Shown here in pieces: positions 1 to 6,608 of a DNA stretch of 12,631 nt. How positions within the stretch are numbered: the first letter of the stretch is position 1; every line of letters begins with the position of its first letter. Origin of the DNA: Baffinella frigidus. Lineage: Eukaryota; Cryptophyceae; Cryptomonadales; Baffinellaceae. The translations under genes were made by a program, and so were the position numbers. The DNA lies in NCBI GenBank assembly GCA_026770585.1, contig MU646846.1, positions 19,772 through 32,402 of the forward strand. The letters are read 5' to 3'. The notes beneath the pieces were generated by a model, which made no database searches, was not told the DNA's origin, and worked only from the letters and a program-made list of their open reading frames with translations.

Positions 1-30
1 TCCCTCCCTCCCTCCCTCTCTCTCTCTCCC
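1..30. repeat. CT-rich microsatellite at window edge
   Basis: Runs of CCCT followed by CT dinucleotides open the window. The tract probably continues upstream. It resembles the pyrimidine tracts that precede exons further along. Confidence 0.8.
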
Positions 31-141
31 GCCCTCCCGCCGTCTCAACCAGGCTAGCGCGTGCGAGCGTGGTAGCAAGCACGCGTGTCCAGGTGTCGAG
101 GGCTTCTACCTGGCTGCCTTCTAGAAGGCGGGCGGGTGCTG

Positions 142-190
142 GGAGAGAGAGATAGATAGAGAGAAAGAGAGCGAGAGAGAGCGAGAGAGG
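142..190. repeat. GA-rich microsatellite
   Basis: An imperfect GA tract with GATA and GC interruptions. The rest of 31-336 is GC-rich with no convincing exon. Reading frames through it consist of low-complexity Ser/Arg/Leu stretches generated by the microsatellite. Confidence 0.75.
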
Positions 191-336
191 GCGGTGAGGC
201 GAGGACCACCTGCCGCGGCAGTGAGTGGGGCAGGAGAGTGTGTGCCGAGGCTCTCCACGAGTGGAGAGAGGAGAGTGTGTGGTCAGCCGAGGCTGTCTCT
301 TGAGTGCCGAGCCTGGTTGGCATTCCACGTCTGCTC

Positions 337-396
337 GCGTCCGTGGTCGCGTCCGTGGTTGTGTCCGTGGTTTCGTCCGTGGTCGCGTCCGGGCTG
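337..396. repeat. 12-bp minisatellite (GCGTCCGTGGTC), about five units
   Basis: Four full 12-bp units (337, 349, 361, 373) differ at one to three positions, and a partial unit follows from 385. The unit length is a multiple of three, so it could encode a 4-residue repeat, but no splice context supports coding. It sits just upstream of the CT tract before the first exon. Confidence 0.8.
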
Positions 397-400
397 CAGC

Positions 401-448
401 GCCTCTCTCTCTCTCTCTCTCGCTCGCTCGCGCTCGCTCTCGCTCTCC
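401..448 (+). repeat. CT tract, possible polypyrimidine tract of an acceptor
   Basis: A CT dinucleotide run passes into CGCT repeats and ends about 25 bases before the AG acceptor at 474-475. Its place and strand suit a polypyrimidine tract of the upstream intron. Confidence 0.55.
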
Positions 449-475
449 CGCCTTCTGACAGGGTGGCGGTGGCAG

Positions 476-577
476 GATGCGGAGATGGAGGCAGAGTGGA
501 GAAGGCTTGAAGCCGAACGCAGCCAAGGCTCGATCAAGTTCCCCAGGGCTGCTTCGCTCGCCGATACCCCGACCACG
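476..577 (+). CDS. Predicted internal exon, charged N-proximal segment of an unknown protein
   Basis: The exon begins after GGCAG at 471-475 and stays open for 34 codons, reading DAEMEAEWRRLEAERSQG and ending in DTPTT. The start is acidic and helical; the end is rich in Thr, Pro and Ala. I place the 3' end before a GC donor at 578-579 because the next exon (726) is phase 0 and the junction then reads TPTT to AETP in frame. The 12 bases around this donor, GGCAGGGACCCC (577-588), recur with one mismatch at 725-736, across the acceptor of the next exon. No family recognised. An alternative acceptor lies at 460-461. A 5' exon and start codon are not seen. The 3' edge is the least certain part. 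Confidence 0.45.
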
Positions 578-592
578 GCAGGGACCCCGCTC

Positions 593-723
593 CGAAACCC
601 TAAACCCTAAACGTTGAACCCTGAACCCTGAACCCTAAACCCTAAACCCTAAACCCTAAACCCTAAATTCTGAACCCTGCCCTAAACCCTAAACCCTAAA
701 CCCTAAACCCTAAACCTTAAACC
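593..723 (+). repeat. Telomere-like array A (CCCTAAA) filling an intron
   Basis: About 17 units of CCCTAAA with variants such as CCCTGAA and a truncated CCCT unit. The array begins 15 bases after the proposed GC donor (578) and ends at AAACCAG, with the acceptor AG at 724-725. It occupies almost the whole predicted intron 578-725. The C-rich strand is the coding strand. Confidence 0.9.
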
Positions 724-725
724 AG

Positions 726-839
726 GCAGAGACCCCAAATGGAGACACCCCGAACGCAGAGGCGTATGCAGGAGGAGCATCTTCACTTTCGAAGGCAGAG
801 GCGATGCTCAACGAAGGCCCGATCACGGGATGGGGGGAG
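726..839 (+). CDS. Predicted exon of 38 codons between two telomere-like introns
   Basis: Acceptor AAACCAG ends at 725 and a GAG|GTGCGG donor lies at 839/840. The segment is 114 bases, exactly 38 codons, with no stop. It starts AETPNGDTPNAEAYAGG and ends in LNEGPITGWGE. Both ends are phase 0, matching the exons before (476-577) and after (1014). It is unique sequence between two blocks of simple repeat, which makes it stand out. The composition (Ala, Gly, Thr, Asn, Glu) suggests a disordered region. No family recognised. Frame and boundaries are inferred from splice sites only. Confidence 0.6.
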
Positions 840-846
840 GTGCGGG

Positions 847-1010
847 AACCCTACACCCTAAACCCCAAACCTGAAACCCTAAACCCTAAACCCTAAACCC
901 TAAAACCAAAACCCTAAACCCTAAACCCCAAACCCCAAACCCTAAACCCTCAACCCCAAACCCCAAACCCTAAACCCCAAACCCCAAACCCCAAACCCTA
1001 AACCCTAAAC
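847..1010 (+). repeat. Telomere-like array B filling an intron
   Basis: CCCTAAA units, with CCCCAAA variants dominating the second half. It starts 7 bases after the donor GT at 840-841 and ends in AAACCAG, with the acceptor at 1012-1013. The predicted intron is 174 bases and nearly all repeat. Confidence 0.9.
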
Positions 1011-1013
1011 CAG

Positions 1014-1424
1014 GCGCTCTCATCAGAGCAAGAACAAGAGGAGAGGGCGAGCAGGGCGGCGTCAGGCGGAGGCACACCCTCAGGAGGACAAGGAAGCCCG
1101 ACCCCCTTGTCGCCCGGCGGAGGCAGCCGAAGCCCGGCAGCAGGAGCACGCTGGGATGGAGGCAGTACCCCGAAGCCGGCAGCAGGAGCACGCTGGGATG
1201 GAGGCAGTACCCCGAAGCCGGCAGCAGGAGCACGCTGGGATGGAGGCAGTACCCCGAAGCCGGCCAGCAGGAGCCCGTCACGCTTTGACGGAGGAAGCAG
1301 CCCGAGTGGAGGCAACCCAAGCTCGCAGGGGGGCGTCAGAAGCCCGACACGCGTGGATGGAGGGAGTTCCCCGCAACGTCGGGAGTCGGGATCGTCGATC
1401 CCTGACGCAGGCTCCTCGCCACTG
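1014..1424 (+). CDS. Predicted exon with WDGGS-type tandem repeats
   Basis: The exon opens after AAACCAG (AG 1012-1013) and is open for 137 codons to a CTG|GTGCCT donor at 1425. It begins ALSSEQEQEERASRAASG, becomes Gly/Ser/Pro-rich, and then has three perfect copies of AAGARWDGGSTPKP (1137-1262). Degenerate copies follow (SRFDGGSSPSGG and TRVDGGSSPQRR). The core (aromatic or V)-D-G-G-S is kept in the diverged copies, which supports this frame. The entire segment looks disordered and is probably Ser-rich. Phase is 0 at both ends. A GC donor at 1411 is an alternative. The frame stays open to 1700, but from about 1436 it only translates degenerate repeats. Function unknown. Confidence 0.65.
1137..1262 (+). 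repeat. 42-bp tandem repeat, three identical copies in frame
   Basis: Units at 1137-1178, 1179-1220 and 1221-1262 are identical, each encoding 14 residues (AAGARWDGGSTPKP). Identity at the DNA level points to recent expansion. Diverged relatives continue to about 1376. Confidence 0.95.
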
Positions 1425-1761
1425 GTGCCTCCTCCGAAACCCGAAACACGACACACGAAACACGAAATACGAAATACGAAATACGAAACCCGAAACCTGA
1501 CCTGGCGACTGCCTCCTGCACCCCCGCCAGCCACCCCCCCCCCACCGATTGATGCTCTCCCTCATCAACCTGCGCTGCTCATCACCCTCTCTCTCACACA
1601 CACACATACACATACACATACACATATACTCTCTCTCCCTCTCCCTCTCCCTCCCCCTCTCCCTCTCCCTCTCTCTCACACACTCTCTCTCTGGCAATAA
1701 CCTCTCTCTGGCACGCAAGGCAGAGTCAGGCACGCAAAGCAGAGTCCGGATCACTGCGCCG

Positions 1762-1800
<39 letters not shown>

Positions 1801-1895
1801 TGCTGGCTCTCTCTCTCGCTCTCTCTCGCTCTCACTCTCTCTCTCTTGCTCTCTCTCGCTCTCTCGCTCTCTCTCGCGCGCTCTCGCGCTCTCAG
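1425..1895 (+). repeat. Intron-like region of ACGAAAT, CA and CT repeats
   Basis: This stretch holds degenerate CGAAACCC/CGAAATA units (1436-1498) related to the telomere-like repeats, CA/CATACA repeats (1594-1627), CT tracts (1628-1695) and a second CT tract (1764-1890). The second tract runs straight into the acceptor CTCAG at 1891-1895. Between the CT tracts, 1708-1760 carries a diverged copy of the next exon's first part (GGCACGCAAGGCAGAGTC occurs at both). It is predicted as one 471-base intron. Confidence 0.7.
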
Positions 1896-2085
1896 GAGAT
1901 GACATCACAGGCGATGGGATGGCAGGCACGCAAGGCAGAGTCCGCATTTCTGCGCCGCCGCGCTCTCGAAGCCACCTCTCTCGAAGCCACCTCGCTCGAA
2001 GGCACCTCTCTCGAAGGGGACACCGCGATGGGAGGAGGCATCTCTCTCGCCACCCCGAGAGAGATATCCGCCACCGCCACCGCAG
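1896..2085 (+). CDS. Predicted exon with ATSLE repeats
   Basis: The exon follows a long CT tract and CTCAG. It reads EMTSQAMGWQARKAESAF, then RRRALEATSLEATSLEGTSL, from four 15-bp imperfect repeats at about 1962-2021. In this frame the repeat differences are one synonymous (TCT/TCG Ser) and one Ala/Gly change. The competing frame (+2, Arg/His/Ser-rich) would have Ser/Ala and Ser/Arg changes, so I prefer this frame. The QARK motif recurs in the exon at 5166. The end is placed at GCAG|GTCCATC (phase 1), but the downstream minisatellite offers other AG|GT sites and the next exon is not identified. No family recognised. Confidence 0.5.
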
Positions 2086-2340
2086 GTCCATCTCCCCACC
2101 ACCCACCGCCCCTTGCCCCGCCTCCTGGTGGCTGTCACACCAGGTAGCTATCAGTGCCACCCAGCGCCCCTTGCCCCTCCCCCTCGTGGCTGTCACCGTG
2201 GCTCACCAGCACCACCACCCACCGCCCCTTGTCCCGCCTCCTCGTGCCTGACACCGCAGGTAGGTAGCAGCGCCAACCCGGGGGGGGCTGGCGCGCGTCC
2301 TCTTGGCTGTCACCAGGCTGGGTCCTCTTGCCTGTTGCCT
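2086..2340 (+). repeat. Imperfect minisatellite, units of about 60-70 bp
   Basis: The core CCGCCCCTTGCCCCGCCTCC followed by TGGCTGTCAC recurs at about 2106, 2167 and 2222, with a partial copy near 2300. Several units carry CAGGTAG or CAGGT, so AG/GT-like splice signals are duplicated inside the repeat. No clear coding frame. Confidence 0.7.
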
Positions 2341-2436
2341 ACCAGCGAAGAGCGCGCTGCAGCCTCTCTCTCCCCCCCCTCCTCCCCCTCTTCTTCCACC
2401 CTGCACCCCACGATGAGCACTAGTGGTGCCTGGCGC

Positions 2437-2526
2437 GAGAGAGAGAGCGAGGGAGGGAGGGAGAGGGGGGCAGGGATGAGAGAGAGGGAGAGGGGGAGAG
2501 AGAGAGGGAGGCAGAGAGAGAGGGAG
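2437..2526. repeat. GA/GGGA-rich tract
   Basis: Purine-rich simple repeat. 2341-2436 and 2527-2624 are mixed unique sequence. A few AG and GT dinucleotides occur there, but I could not fix an exon. Confidence 0.75.
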
Positions 2527-2624
2527 TGGGTGGGGGCACGGCCACGAGGCAGGAGCGCGTGCCTGACCAAGGGTGCGAGTCAGATGTCAGATGGTTGCCT
2601 CTCACCTTCAGATATCAGATGGAT

Positions 2625-2764
2625 TTATCCGGGGGAAAATCTTTTTCATTCATTTTCTGGCAACGAAAATTACCAAAAAAAGTCGTTCTTACTAGAAATA
2701 TTAGAGTATTGTGTAGTAATTTTCGTCGATTAAAAATGAAAGAAAAATAAGTTTCCCCGGATAA
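2625..2764. mobile_element. Foldback (MITE-like) element, family 1, copy 1
   Basis: An AT-rich island of about 140 bases with long imperfect terminal inverted repeats. It starts TTATCCGGGGGAAA and ends TTTCCCCGGATAA. Inner arms share GAAAATTAC and GTAATTTTC. The spacer is about 40 bases and has no open frame. A related element sits at 7279-7424. It is therefore a non-autonomous foldback repeat. A target duplication was not clear. Confidence 0.75.
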
Positions 2765-2949
2765 GGTTGTCTCACCTCGGGCGGCCGAGCGCAGAACGAG
2801 GCGGCTCCCAACGGAAAATGCAGAGCGGAATGCAGAGCGGAAGGGGTGCTTTCGCGCGCGCGGTGGATGGTGCTGAGATGGCCGGGCTCCAAGTTGTTCC
2901 TCTCGAGAGACGCCAAGATCCGCACGGTCCTGACCCTCTTGCTGGTCTC
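2765..2949. other. Unassigned unique sequence
   Basis: GC-rich sequence between the foldback element and the CT tract. Short direct repeat GCAGAGCGGAA at about 2820-2840. Frames are open in both directions, but no splice-bounded exon stands out. Confidence 0.4.
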
Positions 2950-3143
2950 TCCTTCGCCCTCTCACTCGCCCTCGCCCTCGCCCTCTCCATCTCCCTCTTC
3001 CTCTCCCTCTCCCTCTCCCTCTCCCTCTCCCTCTGTCTCTCTCTCTCTCCTATCTCTCTCCCTCTCCCTCTCCCTCTCCCTCTCCCTCTCCCTCTCCCTC
3101 TCCCTCTTTCTCTCTCTATCTCCCTCCTTCCCTCTCTCCCACA
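2950..3143 (+). repeat. Long CT/CCCT microsatellite
   Basis: About 190 bases of CTCCCT and CT units. Ser/Leu/Pro (forward) and Arg/Glu (reverse) frames through it are artefacts of the repeat. Confidence 0.9.
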
Positions 3144-3329
3144 CAGAGGGCTACGAAGGGAAACTCGGCGGCTTAGGCACCGACTTTCGGTTAAGTTATA
3201 TGCAGGACAAACCCTATGTCCCTCGGTTGGGACATACGGCTTATCCACGTATGGGTCATTTGGACGTCCCTTCGTAGTCTGGTGTGTGGGTTGGGCATCC
3301 AAAGCGCTGCACCGAAGCGCTGCACCTTT

Positions 3330-3453
3330 AGGTCCGTTAGGTTCTTTTAACTCCCACCATAGGCGGACACTGGAACTCATCCTGCAGAAAAGCCCTTCTT
3401 CCTTCCGAAGCTTGTCTCGCATCCTCCCGCGGTCCTCGAGAAAATTTGCCTCG
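3330..3453. repeat. Dispersed repeat family 2, copy 1
   Basis: Shares AACTCCCACCA, CGGACACTGGAACT and CTGCAGA in the same order and spacing with 4201-4310, plus a downstream match around CTCGA(G/T)AAAAT. It is preceded by a 13-bp tandem duplication AAGCGCTGCACC (3302-3327). The copies diverge too much for a recent duplication. Coding function not supported. Confidence 0.65.
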
Positions 3454-3505
3454 CATCCTAAATCTTGAACCCTAAACCGTCCTCGAGAAAGCGTGGCTCG
3501 CATCC
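3432..3505. repeat. 27-bp direct repeats flanking a short telomere-like insert
   Basis: 3432-3458 and 3479-3505 match at 23 of 27 positions (GTCCTCGAGAAA ... CTCGCATCC). The 20 bases between them are telomere-like (ending GAACCCTAAACC). It looks like a minimal telomeric insertion with duplicated flanks. Confidence 0.75.
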
Positions 3506-3662
3506 GGGCGGCGTTCCTCTCTGGGTGGCGCCTGGTCACCCAGGCGCATCCCGACATCACCTCTCCCCGGTCATGTGAGAGGCCTCTCTGCCCTTTCTCC
3601 CCCCTGCGAGCAGGGAGACGGCCATGACCTGTGCACCTCCCGTGACGAGCAGTGAAGACTGT

Positions 3663-3703
3663 CTGGTGATCACAGCACGTGCGTGACGTGCTGTGATCAC
3701 CAG
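3663..3703. repeat. Perfect 18-bp inverted repeat with 5-base loop
   Basis: Arm 3663-3680 (CTGGTGATCACAGCACGT) is exactly complementary to 3686-3703. It lies in a repeat block related to 7620-7860. Both blocks end in CACCAGTGCACCTTGC. Probably part of a foldback repeat rather than a terminator. Confidence 0.8.
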
Positions 3704-3760
3704 TGCACCTTGCAGCCACGTGCCTGATAGCACCCCTGCTACACACCTCCCATCAGACCC

Positions 3761-3840
3761 GCTCTCCCTCTCTCTCCCTCTCTCCCTCTCTATCTCGCTC
3801 GCTCGCTCGCGCTCTCTCTCGCTCTCTCCCTCCCTCCCTC
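3761..3840 (+). repeat. CT/CGCT microsatellite
   Basis: Pyrimidine-rich simple repeat, followed by a repeat block (CATGAGACGTGACTGCGCGC and C-rich run) related to 7648-7680. Confidence 0.85.
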
Positions 3841-3894
3841 CCATGAGACGTGACTGCGCGCCCCCCCGCGTGCAACCCGAGAGACGCGCGTGCT

Positions 3895-4110
3895 GATGTT
3901 GCCATCTCGCGTTGTGACACCTGCCACGGCAGGCTGACGCTGCTGCACGGTGCAGCAGCGTCGGCGTGCAGGTGCAGCAGCGTCAGCGTGCAGATGTTGC
4001 CATCTCGTGTTCTCACGAGACGTGCCCGCGCCACCCCTGCTTGCAATCGGACGTCTCGCTTTCTGCAAGAGACGTCTCGGGTTGTGACATCTGACGCGGC
4101 GAGCAGCAGC
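3895..4110. repeat. Repeat block with hairpin and 15-bp direct repeats
   Basis: GATGTTGCCATCTCG occurs at 3895-3909 and 3993-4007. Between them, 3936-3948 and 3950-3962 form a perfect 13-bp hairpin with a one-base loop. GCAGCAGCGTC recurs at about 3974. The palindrome GAGACGTCTC lies near 4069. No coding evidence. Confidence 0.65.
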
Positions 4111-4200
4111 GGAAGGTCAGGCGATCGTTCTCACGCCTCTCGCGTCGCCCCAAGATTCTTGGTCTCTCGAGCAGTCTTCTTCTGTCAAGGCCATCCTGCA

Positions 4201-4310
4201 GGTCCCCAGCCCCTCTGTTCGGTCCTTTGAACTCCCACCAGAGCCGGACACTGGAACTGGTTCTGCAGATTCCACCGAACCTCTCGCCGCCATCCTCGAT
4301 AAAATGTATC
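4201..4310. repeat. Dispersed repeat family 2, copy 2
   Basis: Second copy of the 3330-3453 family (TTTGAACTCCCACCA, CCGGACACTGGAACTGG, TTCTGCAGA). 4311-4460 downstream is GC-rich and unassigned, with a short CCAGAACCCAGAAC run. Confidence 0.65.
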
Positions 4311-4460
4311 AAGAAAGAGGGAATACGCCGACAGTTTGACTTGACCCCCCGCCATGACGTGCGATCGCACCGCGACCGCGACCGCGCAGAGCCGAAACCC
4401 AGAACCCAGAACAACATCCCGCGTCTCTTGCCACCGGGGCCCGAGGCCCGAGCAGCCAGA

Positions 4461-4492
4461 TCACATCACATCACATCACATCACATCACATC
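4461..4492 (+). repeat. Pentanucleotide microsatellite (TCACA)n, about six units
   Basis: Perfect 5-bp tandem repeat. The following 80 bases (4493-4578) are unique and lead to the acceptor at 4577-4578. Confidence 0.95.
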
Positions 4493-4578
4493 ATGTATTG
4501 TTTTAGAGGTGTTGAGCTGACCAACAGGGATATGTCAATGGCTTAATCGCTGTCAGCACCAGGGTGCGAGGTTGCCAG

Positions 4579-4663
4579 CGAGAGAGACTTCATTACTGAC
4601 ATTCAACTGGTCCGGATCCGCGTTATCACCGAGATGATCTCGCGGACCGGCCTCGTGCCATGG
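4579..4663 (+). CDS. Predicted exon (LVRIRVITEMISRTGLVPW)
   Basis: Acceptor GTTGCCAG ends at 4578 and a TGG|GTGATT donor lies at 4663/4664. It holds one leading base plus 28 codons, with LVRIRVITEMISRTGLVPW at the end. A related peptide, LARVRVITEVIQRSGLVPW, is encoded at 5384-5440 in a matching frame. This repeated, mostly conservative peptide is the main support. The exon ends in phase 0, and the next candidate exon (4854) starts in phase 0, giving an intron of 190 bases. It could instead be a duplicated non-coding segment, because most of the differences are nonsynonymous. No family recognised. Confidence 0.45.
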
Positions 4664-4853
4664 GTGATTTCCCTTTTCCCGGTTGCCTGGTCTACCTTCC
4701 TAGAGGTTGCCACGGTGCGAGACGGTCCGAGAAGGACGCTCTGTCTGTCTCTGGGCGCAGCCTGTGGTGAAGCGACTGCGTGCGGCTCATCCGGCAGCTG
4801 ACTTGGCATGATTGCATGTATGGTTCATGGCTGACTTGCGCTGTGCCTGGCAG

Positions 4854-4973
4854 GATTGGGGGCGGTCGGTTTCGGGAGTACAAGAAGGAGAAGAGGAAGA
4901 GGAAGAGGAAGAGGAAGAAGACATGGAGGAGGAGGAGGAGGTGCATGTGCCGTGGTTGCGATCGATCGGGGGG
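4854..4973 (+). CDS. Predicted exon with a poly-glutamate stretch
   Basis: Acceptor CCTGGCAG ends at 4853. The frame is 40 codons: DWGRSVSGVQEG, then a run of Glu broken by DM, then VHVPWLRSIGG. It stops at GG|GTTAAACCC, where the telomere-like array starts. Both ends are phase 0 and agree with 4579-4663 and 5166-5309. An earlier GAG|GTGCAT donor at 4940/4941 is also phase 0. The reverse-charge frame (Lys/Arg-rich, ending in the repeat) is possible, but would not keep the phase with its neighbours. An acidic low-complexity segment is common in nuclear proteins; nothing more can be said. Confidence 0.5.
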
Positions 4974-4974
4974 G

Positions 4975-5163
4975 TTAAACCCTAAACCCTAAACCCCAAC
5001 CCCTAAACCCTAAACCCCAACTCCTAAACCCTAAACCCTAAACCCTAAACCCTAAACCCTAAACCCTAAGCCCCAAACCCTAAACCCCAAACCCTAAACC
5101 CCAAACCCTAAACCCCAAACCCTAAACCCTAAGCCTCAAACCCCAAACCCCAAACCGTAACCC
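4975..5163 (+). repeat. Telomere-like array C filling an intron
   Basis: About 26 units of CCCTAAA and CCCCAAA, beginning directly at the proposed donor (GTTAAACCC) and ending at CGTAACCCAG, with the acceptor at 5164-5165. The predicted intron 4974-5165 is 192 bases of repeat. GGTT occurs at both junctions. Confidence 0.9.
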
Positions 5164-5165
5164 AG

Positions 5166-5309
5166 GTTCGGCGAGACAGATCACGCAGCCCAGCGATCCT
5201 GGCGCCACTCGGGGTGGTGTTCCAGGGTCATGGGGGGATGCATCCTTCGTCGATTGTTGGCACCATGGACCACCAGGCACGCAAGGGACGCGAGACCATC
5301 TTCTCATCG
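5166..5309 (+). CDS. Predicted exon of 48 codons
   Basis: It follows the array-C acceptor (CCCAG) and ends at TCATCG|GTGCGT. It is exactly 48 codons and phase 0 at both ends. It begins VRRDRSRSPAILAPLGVVFQ and contains GGMHPSSIVGTMDHQARKG. The start is Arg/Ser-rich and the middle hydrophobic. QARK also occurs in the exon at 1896 (CAGGCACGCAAGG in both), which may reflect an old exon duplication. A GA microsatellite separates it from the next segment. No known domain recognised. Confidence 0.55.
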
Positions 5310-5324
5310 GTGCGTTGTCCCCAC

Positions 5325-5362
<38 letters not shown>
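5325..5362. repeat. GA microsatellite at a putative acceptor
   Basis: An uninterrupted GA run. The homologous place in the related segment near 4579 has only GCGAGAGAGAC, so the run looks expanded. A purine tract immediately upstream of an exon is unusual for an acceptor. Confidence 0.9.
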
Positions 5363-5363
<1 letters not shown>

Positions 5364-5749
5364 GGTTCTTGATTGGCAACCAACTGGCCCGGGTCCGCGT
5401 GATCACCGAGGTGATTCAGCGGTCCGGCCTCGTGCCATGGGAGGCAGATGTCTGTTCGATTGCCGCCCAGCAGACAGTCAGCCAAGAAGCTAGCGCGTCT
5501 GCCCCCCTGGCAAGCGACAGGCAGCGAGTGCCGCTGCCTGTCGCGCGTGATGGCAAGTACTCGAGGGTTCCAAGAGACGGTGGTTCCGGAGGTTCCTGGG
5601 GCGCAGTGATCATGCCTCCTGAACCACCGCCTCGAGGGCCGCCTGCCTCCCCTGCACCTCTGCTGGAATCGCCCCTCCTCCTCCGAGGCTTGGAGTGGCG
5701 ATTGATCTTCCGAGCCTTGGATGCCACGGAGGAGGAGTGGACCCCATGA
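5360..5749 (+). CDS. Predicted terminal exon, ends at TGA
   Basis: The frame runs from the end of the GA tract (AG at 5358-5359 gives phase 0) through 129 codons to TGA at 5747-5749. It starts RRFLIGNQLARVRVITEVIQ, followed by RSGLVPWEADVCSIAAQQT, then a Gly/Ser/Pro-rich part and ends ALDATEEEWTP. The first 25 residues resemble the exon at 4579. The exact acceptor is uncertain because the GA run offers many AG sites. The last third (from about 5629) is in a direct repeat whose second copy (5760-5838) lies beyond the stop. It may therefore be a 3' end formed in repeat DNA. No family recognised. Confidence 0.4.
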
Positions 5750-5838
5750 GCTTATGCCTAGCCTCGAGGGGCGCCTGCCTTCTCTGCGCCTCTGCTGGAA
5801 TCGCCCCTGCTCCCTCGAGCCTTGGATGCCACGGAGGA
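5629..5838. repeat. Imperfect direct repeat (two copies)
   Basis: Copy 1 (5629-5738) and copy 2 (5760-5838) share CTCTGCTGGAATCGCCCCT and AGCCTTGGATGCCACGGAGG. Copy 1 has about 30 extra bases in the middle. 5839-5960 downstream is more AT-rich and unassigned. Confidence 0.8.
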
Positions 5839-5959
5839 GTACTAGCTCTGCCTCAGTTTTCTTCTGGCTCGTGCTAAAGGCTTTCTATTCGCCCTGGTGT
5901 ACTGGATTTCTGCTATTAAATCCTTTTCAAGGACGAGACAGAATAAAAGTCAGGCAGCG

Positions 5960-6460
5960 GCAGGTGTAGTGGACCCCAGGTTCTGAGGTTTCCGTGCATC
6001 CCCCAGGCAACCAGGCCGTCTGATCCTCCACCATCGATGGCTGCCTGGCATCGATGTGGCCAGCTTGGCTGCCGATGCCTGATACCTCTGACGCTGGCGT
6101 GTTCCGAGCACACCGCGGCCAGCGCGGCTGGTGATGCGCACCCTTGGATGCTGGCTGCCTGGCATCGACGATGCCAGCGTGCTTGGTAATGCCTGCAGCC
6201 TTGTGTCTGCCAGTGGTTGGTTTGACTAGTTCGACCGTTCCCCAGGTTATGCTCAGTGGCTGCTGATGCCTGATGCCTGATGCCTCGGACGCTCTCTTGT
6301 TCCGAGCAGGAGGCCTTGATGCATCAGCGTCAGCGTCAGCAGCTGGATGGCTGGTATTGATCAGGCCAGCGTTGCTGCGGATGAGAGAGCCTCCACGTGG
6401 TGCCACCAGTTGATGGTCAATGTTTCACACCCGTCGGATCTAACTCTCTCATGTTCCGAG
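5960..6460. repeat. Degenerate tandem repeats, 150-200 bp period
   Basis: GTTCCGAGCA occurs near 6099, 6299 and 6453. GCTGCCTGGCATCGA occurs near 6042 and 6148. GATGCCTGAT is repeated near 6074 and 6264. A minus-strand frame is open through much of it (5927-6406) and shows repeating SEASGI/SEVSGI and DARQP words, but it lacks any other coding support. On the + strand the last unit runs into the exon at 6464. The unit near 6299 holds a diverged copy of that exon's start. Confidence 0.6.
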
Positions 6461-6463
6461 CAG

Positions 6464-6558
6464 GAGGTGCTAATGCTGGATCGCGAGAGGTTCATCGGCG
6501 ACGTGGATCCAACTCAGTTCAACCCCAGACTCGAAGAGTCGATTCGCATCACGCGCAG
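6464..6558 (+). CDS. Predicted exon (EVLMLDRERF ... FNPRLEESIRITR)
   Basis: Acceptor TTCCGAGCAG ends at 6463 and a CGCAG|GTCTGT donor lies at 6558/6559. It holds 31 codons plus two bases: EVLMLDRERFIGDVDPTQFN then PRLEESIRITR. A second copy at 6780-6833 encodes DPAAQFNPRLEESIRIPR. Over about 17 aligned codons, five differ only synonymously (CCC/CCT, AGA/CGC, GAA/GAG, TCG/TCC, ATT/ATC), two differ in residue, and there is one codon of length difference. This pattern is strong evidence for selection on the protein in this frame. The phase (2 at the 3' end) differs from the other exons. Function not recognised. Confidence 0.65.
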
Positions 6559-6608
6559 GTCTGTCTCCCCAGCCCCTCTCCCACCTCGTCTCTCCCACCT
6601 TCATAGTT

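Noticed and set aside
194-475. Upstream extension of the first exon through the 12-bp minisatellite
   Set aside because: The frame is open, but it passes through a CT tract that fits a polypyrimidine tract, and an AG acceptor at 474-475 explains the exon start better.
593-1010. Chromosome-end telomere
   Set aside because: The arrays are short, degenerate, internal and alternate with unique open segments on both sides. They are interstitial repeats, not a chromosome terminus.
2767-3468. 233-codon plus-strand open frame
   Set aside because: Its core is the Ser/Leu/Pro translation of a CT tract. The end (FNSHHRRTLELILQ) is the family-2 repeat also found at 4227 with poor conservation.
3663-3703. 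Intrinsic transcription terminator
   Set aside because: The hairpin has no following T run, the DNA is eukaryotic in character, and the surrounding block is a dispersed repeat.
2772-3746. 324-codon minus-strand open frame
   Set aside because: It crosses the CT microsatellite (read as Arg/Glu repeats), dispersed family-2 repeat and a telomere-like insert. Openness follows from composition.
4461-4492. CRISPR-like or tRNA-like structure
   Set aside because: It is a plain pentanucleotide microsatellite. No spaced repeats, no cloverleaf or A/B boxes were recognised anywhere in the window.
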